A stretch of 42,719 nt of DNA from Candidatus Latescibacterota bacterium (GTDB lineage Bacteria > Latescibacterota > UBA2968 > UBA8231): positions 1 to 42,719 of the forward strand of contig SICG01000016.1 of NCBI GenBank assembly GCA_009691525.1. The letters are read 5' to 3'. The translations under genes were made by a program, and so were the position numbers. Within the stretch, counting starts at the first letter, position 1. The number at the start of each line of letters is the position of its first letter. This document shows positions 15,043 to 23,161 of the stretch, in pieces. The notes below the pieces were generated by a model, which was given only the letters and a program-made list of their open reading frames with translations, had not been told where the DNA came from and ran no database searches.

Positions 15043-15978
15043 ATGGACATCCTCGTCATCGGCGGCAGCGGACACGTCAGCGGGGCCGTGGTGCGCGCCG
15101 CACTGACCAGCAGGCACCAAGTCTGGACCATCACGCGGGGACAACGACCCGTGCCGGAAGGGGTGACCTCGCTGGTCGCCGACCGCCACGAGTTAGGCGC
15201 CATGGAGGCCGTGATGGCCGGGCAGGGACGCGTCTGGGATCTGGTGGTCGACTGCATCTGCTACGATCTGCCCGCCATTCGCCAAGACCTCGAACTTTTC
15301 CGCCAACGCGCCCGCCAGTTCGTGCTGATCTCCACCGACTTCGTCTACCATCCCGCCCGCCGGCGTTTCCCCCAGCCCGAGGATGCCAGCCACTGGGCAG
15401 GAGCGGAGATCACCGCCTACGGCTACAAGAAACGGCTCTGCGAGCTGGAACTGAGCGAGGGCAACACCGGCGAAATGGGCTGGACCATCCTGCGGCCCTG
15501 CCATATCTACGGCCCCACCTCGGAGCTGGGCTGCCTACCCCTGCACGGACGCGACCCGCAGCTGATCGCCAAGTTGCGTGCCGGCCAGCCCCTGCAGCTG
15601 GTGGGCGGGGGCCATTTCCTCCAACAGCCTATCCTCGCCGACGATCTGGCCCAGACCATTATCAGCATTGCCGGAAACCGCGATGCCTGCGGCAAGATCT
15701 TCAACACCGCCGGACCCGAGGTGATCGAGTCACGGCAGTACTACCAACTGGTGGCCGAGGTGCTGGGGGTAGGGTTGAGCGTGGAAGAGGTGCCGGTCTC
15801 CGCCTACCTAACCGAACACCCCGAAGCAGCGCCCTTCCTCTGCCACCGCATCTATGACCTAGGCCGACTGGCAGCCAGCGGCCTCAGTGTGCCATCCACA
15901 CCCGTGGCCGTCGGCCTGCGCCAACACGTGGAAGGCCTGCTGGCCCGCAAGGCGGAACAAACGGGAATTAGCGGCTAA
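15043..15978 (+). CDS. NAD-dependent epimerase/dehydratase family protein
   Basis: An extended short-chain dehydrogenase of 311 residues. The N-terminus VIGGSGHVSGAVV carries the GxxGxxG nucleotide-binding loop. ISTDFVYHP and YGYKK supply the Thr/Ser and YxxxK catalytic elements, and ILRPCHIYGP is the typical family segment. The substrate is probably a nucleotide sugar or related carbonyl compound. The start ATG is five bases after CAGGAG. The long upstream extension of this frame runs through repeat copy 1 and is rejected. The gene runs convergently into the URO-D family gene. Confidence 0.87.
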   Translation: MDILVIGGSGHVSGAVVRAALTSRHQVWTITRGQRPVPEGVTSLVADRHELGAMEAVMAGQGRVWDLVVDCICYDLPAIRQDLELFRQRARQFVLISTDFVYHPARRRFPQPEDASHWAGAEITAYGYKKRLCELELSEGNTGEMGWTILRPCHIYGPTSELGCLPLHGRDPQLIAKLRAGQPLQLVGGGHFLQQPILADDLAQTIISIAGNRDACGKIFNTAGPEVIESRQYYQLVAEVLGVGLSVEEVPVSAYLTEHPEAAPFLCHRIYDLGRLAASGLSVPSTPVAVGLRQHVEGLLARKAEQTGISG

Positions 15979-16000
15979 CGAAACCCCTGATCTGCTGTCT

Positions 16001-17260
16001 TCAGCTCTCCCCGTTGAACTCCCGCACCGCTCCCAGCATGGCGGCGATGTTCTCCACCGGGGTGTTGGCCTGGATATTGTGTACCGCGTTGAAGACAAAG
16101 CCCCCCTGCCGCGAGAAAATCCGGCAGCGCTCCAGCACTTCGGTCCGCACCTCCTCGGGTGTGCCGAAGGGCAGGGTGCGCTGGGTGTCCACCCCGCCGC
16201 CCCAGAACACCAGCCGATCCCCGTAGCGCTCCTTGAGCTTTTCCGGCTCCATACCCGCCGCCGAGCACTGCACCGGATTGACGATGTCGAAGCCGTTCTC
16301 GATGAAATGGGAGAGGAAGGACTCCACGGCCCCGCAGGAGTGTTTGAAGGTCTTCCACGAGGTGTGGCGGTGGACCCAGTCGTTGACCTGCCGGTAGTAG
16401 GGCGCGTACAGGGAGTCGAAGGTCTCGGGTGAGCAGAAGCTGGAGGTCTGGGTGCCAAAGTCCGTGCCGCAGACGAAGAGCACGTCAATGGCGTCGCCCA
16501 CCACCGCGTGGATCTTGGCCAGATTTTCCAGGGCCAGCTCGCACTGACAGGAGAAGACCGCATGCAGGTAGTCCTGGCGGACCAGGGTGGAGATGTACAA
16601 CTCGGTGATGTCGCGGATGCCCTTGGGCCGCTTGAGGAAGGGGGCCGGCACCAGGGCGATGTCGCCGAAAGCGGTGCCGCCAAAGGTGCCCACCCTGGCC
16701 CGGGGCGAACCGGAAAGACGCCCCACCTCGGCGCGGATATGTCCCAGGGCCACTGCGTCGATGGGGGTGAATTCCTCCAGATTGTCGTCCGGGTTGAGAT
16801 GCCCCTCCTCGAACTTCTCCTGGTAGACGACGGTGTCAAAGAAAAAGCCGCCCACCGGCAGGCGGCCACGGGGCAGGGCCTCCAGGTCTCCCTGTGGGTA
16901 GAGCAGCAGATCGCCGTTGCCGTCCACCGTGGTCCGAAAATGCTCGGAGACCAGCACCTCCTGGCCCCAGGGGGTGCGGAATTCTTGCCAGTTTTCGTTG
17001 GGGAAGCCGAAGAGCGTGTTGCGCGGATACAGGCCCTCCACGTCCAACCCCATGGCCAGGCGCAGATCCTCGTCGAGCCAGCCCAGCATCTGGTAGGGTT
17101 CCCAGACCTTCACCGGCCGTCGTTCCAGGCCGAAGTGCTGGCGCAGATTTTCGACGCAGGTGACGTGGATGCCGGTCACCGCAGTGCTGCCAAAATCGAT
17201 GGGCACCCGGTCGGGCTCCTGATGGTCGAGAGCCTTTCTGAGCCGCTGCCGGCTGGTCAT
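16001..17260 (-). CDS. Uroporphyrinogen decarboxylase (URO-D) family protein, methyltransferase-like
   Basis: A 419-residue member of the URO-D superfamily, not a housekeeping HemE (which is about 350 residues and carries different N-terminal motifs). Visible marks are MTSRQRLRKALDHQEPDRVP at the start, WKTFKHSCGAVESFLSHFIENG, IVNPVQCSAAGM and VFWGGGVDTQ. Related proteins include corrinoid-dependent methyltransferases such as MtaA/CmuA, and many remain unassigned. In the fold the C-terminal His/Cys region can bind zinc. The start is ATG 17260, 22 bases after a small Cys-rich membrane protein gene, with which it probably forms an operon. Confidence 0.85.
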   Translation of the reverse strand: MTSRQRLRKALDHQEPDRVPIDFGSTAVTGIHVTCVENLRQHFGLERRPVKVWEPYQMLGWLDEDLRLAMGLDVEGLYPRNTLFGFPNENWQEFRTPWGQEVLVSEHFRTTVDGNGDLLLYPQGDLEALPRGRLPVGGFFFDTVVYQEKFEEGHLNPDDNLEEFTPIDAVALGHIRAEVGRLSGSPRARVGTFGGTAFGDIALVPAPFLKRPKGIRDITELYISTLVRQDYLHAVFSCQCELALENLAKIHAVVGDAIDVLFVCGTDFGTQTSSFCSPETFDSLYAPYYRQVNDWVHRHTSWKTFKHSCGAVESFLSHFIENGFDIVNPVQCSAAGMEPEKLKERYGDRLVFWGGGVDTQRTLPFGTPEEVRTEVLERCRIFSRQGGFVFNAVHNIQANTPVENIAAMLGAVREFNGES

Positions 17261-17282
17261 TTCCCGAAGGGCCAGCGCGTTC

Positions 17283-17450
17283 CTACTTCTCTTCCAACTT
17301 GTAATAGGTGCACTGCTCGCCACACCAGAAACAATTCTTGAGTTTGTCGCCGCAGTACTCCTCTCTCTTTTTGGCCGCCGCCAGGACCACAAGGGGGATC
17401 AGCAGAGCAGTGCCAGCGAGGACCAGGACAGGCAACAGATCGGCGAACAT
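17283..17450 (-). CDS. 55-residue membrane protein with Cys motif
   Basis: A short gene with a clear RBS (AAAGGAG, six bases before ATG 17450). The product has one N-terminal transmembrane helix (residues 2-26, LLPVLVLAGTALLIPLVVLA) followed by a short charged tail with four Cys in the pattern C-x6-C-x2-C-x3-C (Cys33, 40, 43, 47). This could bind Zn or an Fe-S cluster, or form disulfides. No family is recognised. The gene stops 22 bases before the URO-D family gene on the same strand, so the two may work together, for example as a membrane-bound metal or corrinoid partner; that is inference. Confidence 0.65.
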   Translation of the reverse strand: MFADLLPVLVLAGTALLIPLVVLAAAKKREEYCGDKLKNCFWCGEQCTYYKLEEK

Positions 17451-17650
17451 GGGAGGCTCCTTTCCGGGCTGAATGCCGCCCGTTATGGGCGCCTAGGTAC
17501 AGTTCTCCAAAGGTCTCTGCCTGTCAAGAAAGCCGTAAAGGGAAAAAGGCATTCATTTTTGGGGCCCACTGGTGAATATGCTAAAGTGATGCCTCATCGC
17601 CGGAGGATCTGTACGGGAACTGGGAGGCATCGAGGCCATCGAGGCGCTGA

Positions 17651-18685
17651 TCAAGGGGCACAACTCAGGCGCTGTAGCAGCGGCAGGAAGGCCTGGGCCT
17701 GGCGCATGAAACCCAGATCGGTGGGATGGGAGGCATCCACGGTGCCCTCGCCGTCTTCGCCCAGCAGTTCCTCGCCCGTCAGATAATGGAGATCGCCGAC
17801 CCCCTGGACGATCAGCTCATCATGGGCAGCGCGCAGGGCGGCGCGGCTATCCAGGTTGCGCTGGCGCGCGCTGGCGAGGAAGAAGGCGTTGCTGTAGCTG
17901 CGGTCCTCCACCAGCACAATGGGTGCGGCGGGCCGGGCCCGGCGCAGGAGCTGGACCAGGGGGATGGTGCGTTCGGCCACTTCCTGGGGCGCCATATTGG
18001 GCAGGCAGTCGACGACAAAGGCCGCCGCGTCTAGTTCTGCCATCAGCTCGCCGACCTCCGGCTCCATCTTGCCGTTGCCCGAGAAACCCAGGTTGATCAC
18101 CGGGCAGTCCAGCCAGCGGCCCAGCAGGGCGGTGTGGACCATGCCGGGACGGGAGGCGCAGCCACCCTGGGTGATGGAGGTGCCGTAGAACACCAGAGGA
18201 CGTTGGCGCCCCGTGGGCCGGGCCGGCGCTTTTTCGAGGTGGCTCTCAGCGGGCAACCCGATCTCCACCGCACTCACCCCGTTGTACAGGGGCAGGTAGA
18301 GCAGGTACTCGCGCCGGCCTGGAGGCAGGCCGCCGACCAGCTGGACCTGGCTGGTGGGGAAGGTCTGGGGGACGCCGACCGCCAGCCAGCGCCACTGACC
18401 CTGCCCAGTCCTGGCGTACAGATCCAGGCCACTCACCCCGGTGGCCGGCATGTGGGGCATGGCCAGACTCTGGGCGGTCAGGGTCCAGCGCGCCTGGATG
18501 GCCGGGGCCTCGGTGACGAAACGGGCGCACAACCCGGCGCTGTGCCGGCTCAGATCCCACACCGGCTCGCGCACCCGGCCCTGGGCCCGGGCCGGCAGGC
18601 GGTCGTAGAAGGACGCGGTATCCGTCCAGCCCTTGCCCTCGATCTCCAACTCCCGCAGGTCGTGCCAGCTCATCGTCTCTTCCAT
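17651..18685 (-). CDS. SGNH/GDSL hydrolase family esterase with N-terminal GxDLY-type domain
   Basis: A 344-residue protein with two parts. Residues about 1-160 form a beta-rich domain with GVSGLDLYAR, matching the GxDLY N-terminal domain found on some SGNH hydrolases. Residues about 165-340 form the hydrolase: block I FYGTSITQGG (nucleophile Ser), block II NLGFSGNG (Gly and Asn), and the C-terminal DASHPTDLG with the catalytic Asp and His. It likely removes acyl groups from a carbohydrate. No signal peptide is seen. ATG 18685 follows AGAGGAGG. The 200 bases between this gene's 3' end and the Cys-rich membrane gene hold no gene; a TTGACA (17527-17522, minus strand) lies there without a good -10 partner. 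Confidence 0.85.
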   Translation of the reverse strand: MEETMSWHDLRELEIEGKGWTDTASFYDRLPARAQGRVREPVWDLSRHSAGLCARFVTEAPAIQARWTLTAQSLAMPHMPATGVSGLDLYARTGQGQWRWLAVGVPQTFPTSQVQLVGGLPPGRREYLLYLPLYNGVSAVEIGLPAESHLEKAPARPTGRQRPLVFYGTSITQGGCASRPGMVHTALLGRWLDCPVINLGFSGNGKMEPEVGELMAELDAAAFVVDCLPNMAPQEVAERTIPLVQLLRRARPAAPIVLVEDRSYSNAFFLASARQRNLDSRAALRAAHDELIVQGVGDLHYLTGEELLGEDGEGTVDASHPTDLGFMRQAQAFLPLLQRLSCAP

Positions 18686-18792
18686 AATGCCTCCTCTTTA
18701 CCCCCGGTGTACTGCCGGCGTAATTTACGTGCCTGAATCCACCCAGCCAATAGCCCCAGACACGGCAGGGACTGAAACAGAGGAGGTCGGCG

Positions 18793-19740
18793 ATGGATCT
18801 GGACGGAATGCTGATTTTCGGCGGCTCGGGAAGCCCGCGGCTTGCCGCCAGGATTTGCGAGTACCTCGGGGTACCCCTCGGCAAAGGCGAGACCCTGCGT
18901 TTCTCCGAGGGCAATCTCTTTGTGCGGGTGTTGGAAAACGTGCGGGGCCGGCAGGTGTACGTGGTCCAGTCCACGGCCTTTCCGGCCAACGACAACTTTA
19001 TGGAACTGCTCTTCTGGATCGACGCCTGCAAACGGGCCAGCGCCGCTTCGGTGACGGCGGTGATCCCCTACTTCAGCTATGCTAAGGGAGACAAGAAGGA
19101 TGAGCCGAGGGTATCCATTCGAGCGCGGGTCTGCGCCGACGCCATCGAGGCAGCCGGGGCCGACCGGGTGGTGACCCTCGACTTACACGCCGCCCAGATC
19201 CAGGGCTTCTTCCGCGTGCCCGTGGACGATCTCTACGCTCTGCCGGTGTTGTGCGATGCGGTGAAGAAGAAGGCGCTAAAAAACCTGGTGGTGGTGGCCC
19301 CCGACACCGGCTTTGCCAAGAAGGCGCGCAAATACGCCACCTATCTGGGGACCGAGCTGGCCATCGGCGACAAGGAGCGGGTGGCCCACGACGAGCAGGC
19401 TGAGGTTTCGGCGATCATCGGCGACGTGAAGGGGAAGACCGCCCTGATTGTCGACGACTTCACCATCTCGGGCGGCACCCTGATCGAAGTGGCAAAGGAG
19501 CTGGAGAAACGCGGGGCCGGCGACATCTACGCCATGATCTCCCAGGGAGTCTTTGCCCCGGGGTCCATGGAAAAGCTGGAGGACAGTCCCATCCTGCGCC
19601 TGCTGGTGACGGATGCAGTGGAGACCCAGCCGGTCGAACTGTCCGCCAAGATAGAAGTGGTCTCCGTAGCCCCGCTCTTCGGCGAAGCCATCCACCGCAT
19701 CCACAACCGCGAGAGCATCAGCGTGCTGTTTCCCCGCTAA
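18793..19740 (+). CDS. prs: Ribose-phosphate pyrophosphokinase (PRPP synthetase)
   Basis: A 315-residue enzyme making PRPP from ribose 5-phosphate and ATP, supplying purine, pyrimidine, His and Trp synthesis. Conserved parts include FSEGNLFVRV, VQSTAFPANDNFMELLFWIDA, DLHAAQIQGFF, and the PRPP loop IVDDFTISGGT. The catalytic flexible loop, usually YARQDRK-x-x-x-R-x-P-I, here reads YAKGDKKDEPRVSIRA, and the PRPP loop has FTISGG where MIDTGG is usual. These changes fit a divergent subgroup, so regulation or nucleotide preference may differ. ATG 18793 follows GAGGAGG; Met6 is an alternative start. Confidence 0.9.
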   Translation: MDLDGMLIFGGSGSPRLAARICEYLGVPLGKGETLRFSEGNLFVRVLENVRGRQVYVVQSTAFPANDNFMELLFWIDACKRASAASVTAVIPYFSYAKGDKKDEPRVSIRARVCADAIEAAGADRVVTLDLHAAQIQGFFRVPVDDLYALPVLCDAVKKKALKNLVVVAPDTGFAKKARKYATYLGTELAIGDKERVAHDEQAEVSAIIGDVKGKTALIVDDFTISGGTLIEVAKELEKRGAGDIYAMISQGVFAPGSMEKLEDSPILRLLVTDAVETQPVELSAKIEVVSVAPLFGEAIHRIHNRESISVLFPR

Positions 19741-19746
19741 AGATCG

Positions 19747-20250
19747 TCAGATCCACCTCCGGACGCGGGCCTTGTAGTTGAGGTACTCCTCCCCGAACTT
19801 CCGCTCCAGGTAGGCCTCCTCGCGGGCGATCACACCTTTCTGCATCACCACCAGCGCCAGGGGCAGCAGGAGCAGGGGCCACCCCGATCCACAGAGCAGC
19901 ACCGCTCCTAGATAGACCAGCGTGTCGGCCAGGTAGACGGGGTTGCGGGTGAAGCGATAGACACCTGCCGCCGCCACCGCACTGGACGCTTTGTAGGGAT
20001 TGACCGAGGTGCCGGCCCGTCCCAGAGCCCGCAGAGCCATCACAAACCCCAGACAGCCGGCTCCCACCAGGGGCCAGCCCAGCCAGGCCGCCAATCCACC
20101 CAATTCCAGGGGCAGGGGCCAGCGGTGCTGCAGCCACAGCCCCGTGGCAAAAGGCAGCAGGTAGAGCAAGGGCGGCGGCGCAATGATCCCCGGGCGATCC
20201 AATGGGGTGGGCCGCAAGGGTGGCTGGCGGAGCGTATCCCCCTGATTCAC
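19747..20250 (-). CDS. Membrane methyltransferase of the ICMT/PEMT type
   Basis: A 167-residue membrane protein with about four hydrophobic segments and the C-terminal family signature GVYRFTRNPVYLAD ... EEAYLERKFGEEYLNYKARVRRWI. In isoprenylcysteine methyltransferase and phospholipid N-methyltransferase homologues this part binds S-adenosylmethionine. The acceptor is unknown. The start is GTG 20250, overlapping the stop of the TIM-barrel gene by four bases (GTGA); sequence upstream of it in the same frame is antisense noise to that gene. Position in the mannonate dehydratase operon is odd for a lipid methyltransferase. Confidence 0.78.
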   Translation of the reverse strand: MNQGDTLRQPPLRPTPLDRPGIIAPPPLLYLLPFATGLWLQHRWPLPLELGGLAAWLGWPLVGAGCLGFVMALRALGRAGTSVNPYKASSAVAAAGVYRFTRNPVYLADTLVYLGAVLLCGSGWPLLLLPLALVVMQKGVIAREEAYLERKFGEEYLNYKARVRRWI

Positions 20251-21047
20251 CTCCCGGTCCGCTCGATCACCTGCAGGATGGCCCGCAGGTACCCCAGGTC
20301 GAAGGCGCGGCCCTTGTGCCCCCAGGCCGTGTCCTCGACCATGCCCGGCGGCAGGGTCGCCCGCATCGGACCGGAGAAGCCGGCCCGGACCAGCGCCCGC
20401 ATCACCTTGGGCAGCGAAATCTCCCCTTCGTCGAGAAAAGCCTGTTGCTGTTGGCGCAGGTTGTTGGCGTGGACCATGGCCAGCTTCCCGCCCGCCGAGC
20501 CGATCAATTCCTCGGCCCCCATCCCCGATCCGGCCAACTCGGCCAGGTCCAGATCCAAAGCAGGCACCAGTTCCAGCAAACGCCCGCTCTCGCGCAGCAT
20601 CCCGGCCCCGGCGCGGCAGGCCAGCCGCACCCCGGCGGCCTGGGCCACAGGCCCGGCCTGGGCGACGAACCTCTCCAACGCCTCCCAGGCGGTCGCTGCC
20701 GCCGGTGCAGGAACAGGAGCCACCAGCGCCTTGCCCCGGCCTACTGGTTCGGACTGGGCGGCAACTGGAGCCCGCCAATCGCAGCTGACCAGGCCGATGC
20801 CGGCCTCCCCGGCGTGGCGCAACCCCTCGCAAAAAGCGGCCAGCTGCTGGGCGACACCCGGTGCCATGGGCGGGGACGCTTCGAGGCCGGCCAATTTGAG
20901 CTGACTGCGCTCCACCCGGTTGCGCACCGCCTTCAAAGTCTCCGCCTCCCAACCCGCCACTGCCACCACCACGCTATCGGCGCCTAATTGCTGGGCAAAG
21001 ATCAATTGATCGTCCTGTCCGTGCTGTACCGAGAGTGCCAGTTCCAT
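20247..21047 (-). CDS. Xylose isomerase-like TIM-barrel protein
   Basis: A 266-residue protein weakly resembling sugar-phosphate isomerase/epimerase TIM barrels and its neighbour UxuA. Shared-looking segments are ELALSVQHGQDDQLIFAQQLGA at the start, KLAMVHANNLRQ in the middle and the C-terminal GYLRAILQVIERTGR, which parallels the UxuA end GYLRGLVKALREL. The usual metal ligands (His, Glu, Asp) are poorly preserved, so activity is doubtful. The ATG begins one base after the uxuA stop (TAA-A-ATG), with the AGGAGG RBS inside the uxuA 3' end. It may be a degenerate duplicate that serves as partner or binding protein. Confidence 0.65.
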   Translation of the reverse strand: MELALSVQHGQDDQLIFAQQLGADSVVVAVAGWEAETLKAVRNRVERSQLKLAGLEASPPMAPGVAQQLAAFCEGLRHAGEAGIGLVSCDWRAPVAAQSEPVGRGKALVAPVPAPAAATAWEALERFVAQAGPVAQAAGVRLACRAGAGMLRESGRLLELVPALDLDLAELAGSGMGAEELIGSAGGKLAMVHANNLRQQQQAFLDEGEISLPKVMRALVRAGFSGPMRATLPPGMVEDTAWGHKGRAFDLGYLRAILQVIERTGR

Positions 21048-21048
21048 T

Positions 21049-22047
21049 TTAATTTCCTCCTAGTTCACGCAGGGCTTTGACCAGCCCCCTGAGATAACCC
21101 ACCTGAAAGGCAAATGAACGGTCAGCGCGCCCGTTGTCACCCACTACCCCCGGACAGTGATCGATGCGGATGACCCCGTCGAAACCCACCTGCTCAAAAG
21201 CCTGCACTGCGGCCACCATGTCGATATCCCCCTCGTCGGGAAAGACCTCGTCGAACTTGGGCACCTGGCCGCGCGGGTTGCGGAAGTGGGCGAAGAAGAT
21301 GCGCTGTTGCCCGCCGAAGCGGCGGATGGCCTCCACCACATCCACCTGGTCCATGGTGCCGATGGTCCCCATGCAGAAGCCCAGGCCGTTGTTGGGACTA
21401 GGCACCGCGTCGATCACCTGCTGCAGGCCGGCCTCATCGACCAGGATGCGGCCCACGCCCATGTAATAGGGCACCGGCGCGTCGTCGGGATGGGCAGCCA
21501 GCTTCACCCCCTCGGCTTCGGCCACCGGCACCACCCGTTCCAGGAAATAGGCCAGATTGTCCCGCACCTCCTGCTGGCTCATATCGCGGTCAGGCAGATG
21601 CGGGTACGGGCCGCCGCCCCGCAGCCAGTCCATGGCCGCTGCTGGCATGCGCTGGGCCACCTCCATATCGAAGCGGGGATAGCGGGCCCCACCCCGGCCT
21701 GTGGGGCTGTACTCGGTGCGCAGCCCGCCCAGCAACATCCACTGGTACTGCAACACCGGGATGCCGGCTTTGGCGATATTGCGGATGGACTGGCAGACCT
21801 TGGCTATCTGCTCGTCGCGGCCGGGCAACCCGAACATCACTTTGTCGTAACAGAGGGGCGGCAGGTTCTCGATCACGTCCCAGGAAAGGCCGGCCTTGGC
21901 AAAGGCCTCGCGTTTGCGCTGCATCGGCGCCAGCTCCACCACCCCCTCGGGGCTGGCCTCGGCACCGCTGACCACGTACTGCAATCCCAGTTGCTGCATG
22001 AATTGGAGGTGTCCTGCCTCCGGTTCACCGCTCAGAGCGATTTTCAT
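21049..22047 (-). CDS. uxuA: Mannonate dehydratase
   Basis: A 332-residue member of the UxuA family, dehydrating D-mannonate to 2-keto-3-deoxy-D-gluconate in glucuronate breakdown. Visible marks are LSWDVIENLPP, the metal-site segments KLAAHPDDAPVPYYMG, LGFCMGTIGTM and FFAHFRNPRG, and HCPGVVGD near the C-terminus. The length is shorter than E. coli UxuA (394), as in the Gram-positive/Thermotoga-type enzymes. No uronate isomerase or KDG kinase is present here. ATG 22047 follows AGGAG. First gene of an operon with the TIM-barrel homologue and the ICMT-like methyltransferase. Confidence 0.87.
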   Translation of the reverse strand: MKIALSGEPEAGHLQFMQQLGLQYVVSGAEASPEGVVELAPMQRKREAFAKAGLSWDVIENLPPLCYDKVMFGLPGRDEQIAKVCQSIRNIAKAGIPVLQYQWMLLGGLRTEYSPTGRGGARYPRFDMEVAQRMPAAAMDWLRGGGPYPHLPDRDMSQQEVRDNLAYFLERVVPVAEAEGVKLAAHPDDAPVPYYMGVGRILVDEAGLQQVIDAVPSPNNGLGFCMGTIGTMDQVDVVEAIRRFGGQQRIFFAHFRNPRGQVPKFDEVFPDEGDIDMVAAVQAFEQVGFDGVIRIDHCPGVVGDNGRADRSFAFQVGYLRGLVKALRELGGN

Positions 22048-22086
22048 TGGAAGACTCCTGGTGTGTTGTGGCGCGATACCTGAGAG

Positions 22087-22269
22087 CTACTTCGGGGTCT
22101 CCCCCTGCGCCACCGGGCGCATTTCGATCTTTCCGTTTCGGTAGGTGACGATGGGCGTGCCGGTGCGGGCCGCTATTTCCAGAGCCCGCTGCCTAGCTCG
22201 TCGCAATGCCGCTTCGACCCCGGTGAGCATCTTGTCATCAGATGGTCTGTGTTCGTGTTCTGGATTCAT
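22087..22269 (-). CDS. Small third gene of the MNT/HEPN cassette (60 aa)
   Basis: A 60-residue protein with a predicted helix (VEAALRRARQRALEIAART) followed by a short beta-like end (TPIVTYRNGKIEMRPV). Its family was not recognised with certainty; similar short proteins occur next to toxin genes, which is a recollection not testable here. Its ATG overlaps the HEPN gene stop by four bases (ATGA), indicating coupling. It could be a regulator, an extra antitoxin, or a partner protein. Confidence 0.55.
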   Translation of the reverse strand: MNPEHEHRPSDDKMLTGVEAALRRARQRALEIAARTGTPIVTYRNGKIEMRPVAQGETPK

Positions 22270-22688
22270 GATTCTCTCCGATCTTCGGACTCCTCATGCC
22301 GGTCGAGAAAACTGCGCACCTCCGCCTGGAACTGTTCCCATACAGACGAGAGTTCGCGGACCAACCCGCTCATCCGAGACCATTCCAGGGTGAACGAATA
22401 GGCGTGTCGAACGAGGTGGCGGAAACCCAAGTAGGGCTCCAGGCGTTCCGCCGTCAGCGGGGAAATGAGTGGCAGTCGGGTTTCCGTTCCTCCTGCCATC
22501 TGGGTCAACAACTTGCGGTGCCAGTCCGCGCTAGCAGGCACCTCTTGATCCACGCGCTTGGCAACGGTCTGAAAAATGTTTTCCACCCCGTTGTAGAAGG
22601 ACTGGAGCACTGCCCCTACTGCTGTCCGCTCGATCAGTTCGGGCTCGCCTTCCTCGGGAATATCCAGCACCGCACGGTAGTCCCGCAC
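22266..22688 (-). CDS. HepT-like HEPN ribonuclease toxin candidate
   Basis: An all-helical protein of about 140 residues. It carries R90-HLVR-H95-A-Y97, matching the R-x4-6-H-x-Y motif of HepT-type HEPN nucleases. With the MNT-fold gene upstream this reproduces the MntA/HepT toxin-antitoxin arrangement, in which the nucleotidyltransferase AMPylates the HEPN Tyr to silence it. The only standard start in frame is GTG 22688, but a coiled helix in the same frame (IIERELDQLERLV) extends to an ATT at 22724, so the true N-terminus may be longer. Lower GC than the chromosomal neighbours suggests transfer. Confidence 0.75.
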   Translation of the reverse strand: MRDYRAVLDIPEEGEPELIERTAVGAVLQSFYNGVENIFQTVAKRVDQEVPASADWHRKLLTQMAGGTETRLPLISPLTAERLEPYLGFRHLVRHAYSFTLEWSRMSGLVRELSSVWEQFQAEVRSFLDRHEESEDRRES

Positions 22689-22738
22689 TAGCCGTTCCAG
22701 TTGGTCGAGTTCGCGTTCTATAATGAGCGCGTGTTCGC

Positions 22739-23047
22739 CTATCCAACATGGATCAACACTGCCTCGCGCTCAAGGAAAGCTGCCAGGTCTGGGTCGGCAT
22801 CCAAATCGACCAAGTCCGCCGAGTGGGTCAATTCTACCAGCAGACGCCCCTGTAATTTGAAAAAACGATCCGCTGGGCACCCACGTACCGCAAAGTCAAT
22901 ATCGGACTCTGGTCTGACGCGATTCTCGGCAATGGAACCAAAGATGTAGACCTCCCTACAGCCGCCGTTTTTCAGGATATCCACTCCACGGGCCACGTCA
23001 TGTCTGAAGTCGTTGGGTACGTCCTGCAAATCTTCAATGCTCGTCAT
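22739..23047 (-). CDS. MNT-domain nucleotidyltransferase, MntA-like antitoxin candidate
   Basis: A 102-residue minimal nucleotidyltransferase. FGSIAENRVRPESDIDFAV gives the GS-x10-D-x-D motif (G37-S38, D49, D51) that binds metal and nucleotide in MntA-type antitoxins. The rest has the small domain length expected. MntA enzymes transfer AMP groups to a Tyr in the partner HEPN toxin. It is the first gene of a three-gene cassette running downstream into the HEPN gene and the 60-residue gene. A 114-base gap separates it from the restriction-associated genes upstream on the same strand, with no clear promoter. Confidence 0.82.
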   Translation of the reverse strand: MTSIEDLQDVPNDFRHDVARGVDILKNGGCREVYIFGSIAENRVRPESDIDFAVRGCPADRFFKLQGRLLVELTHSADLVDLDADPDLAAFLEREAVLIHVG

Positions 23048-23161
23048 CGTGCCTCACTCCAGGATTCTCCAGCTAAACACTCAAACGGTTGCCGTGTTGA
23101 AAATCAGTCTGTAACCCTTCCCGGTCAACGATAGAAAAAGCCCACTCACAGAAACCGGTTT

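Noticed and set aside
14785-15257. Minus-strand frames with Pro/Arg/Ser-rich products in repeat copy 1, and similar frames in copies 2 and 3
   Set aside because: They follow the repeat sequence, vary by frame between copies and resemble no protein; treated as repeat by-products.
17571-17660. Possible gene fragment on the plus strand (ELGGIEAIEALIKGHNSG)
   Set aside because: Too short, no start with RBS in frame, and the family of origin could not be identified; perhaps a degraded gene end.
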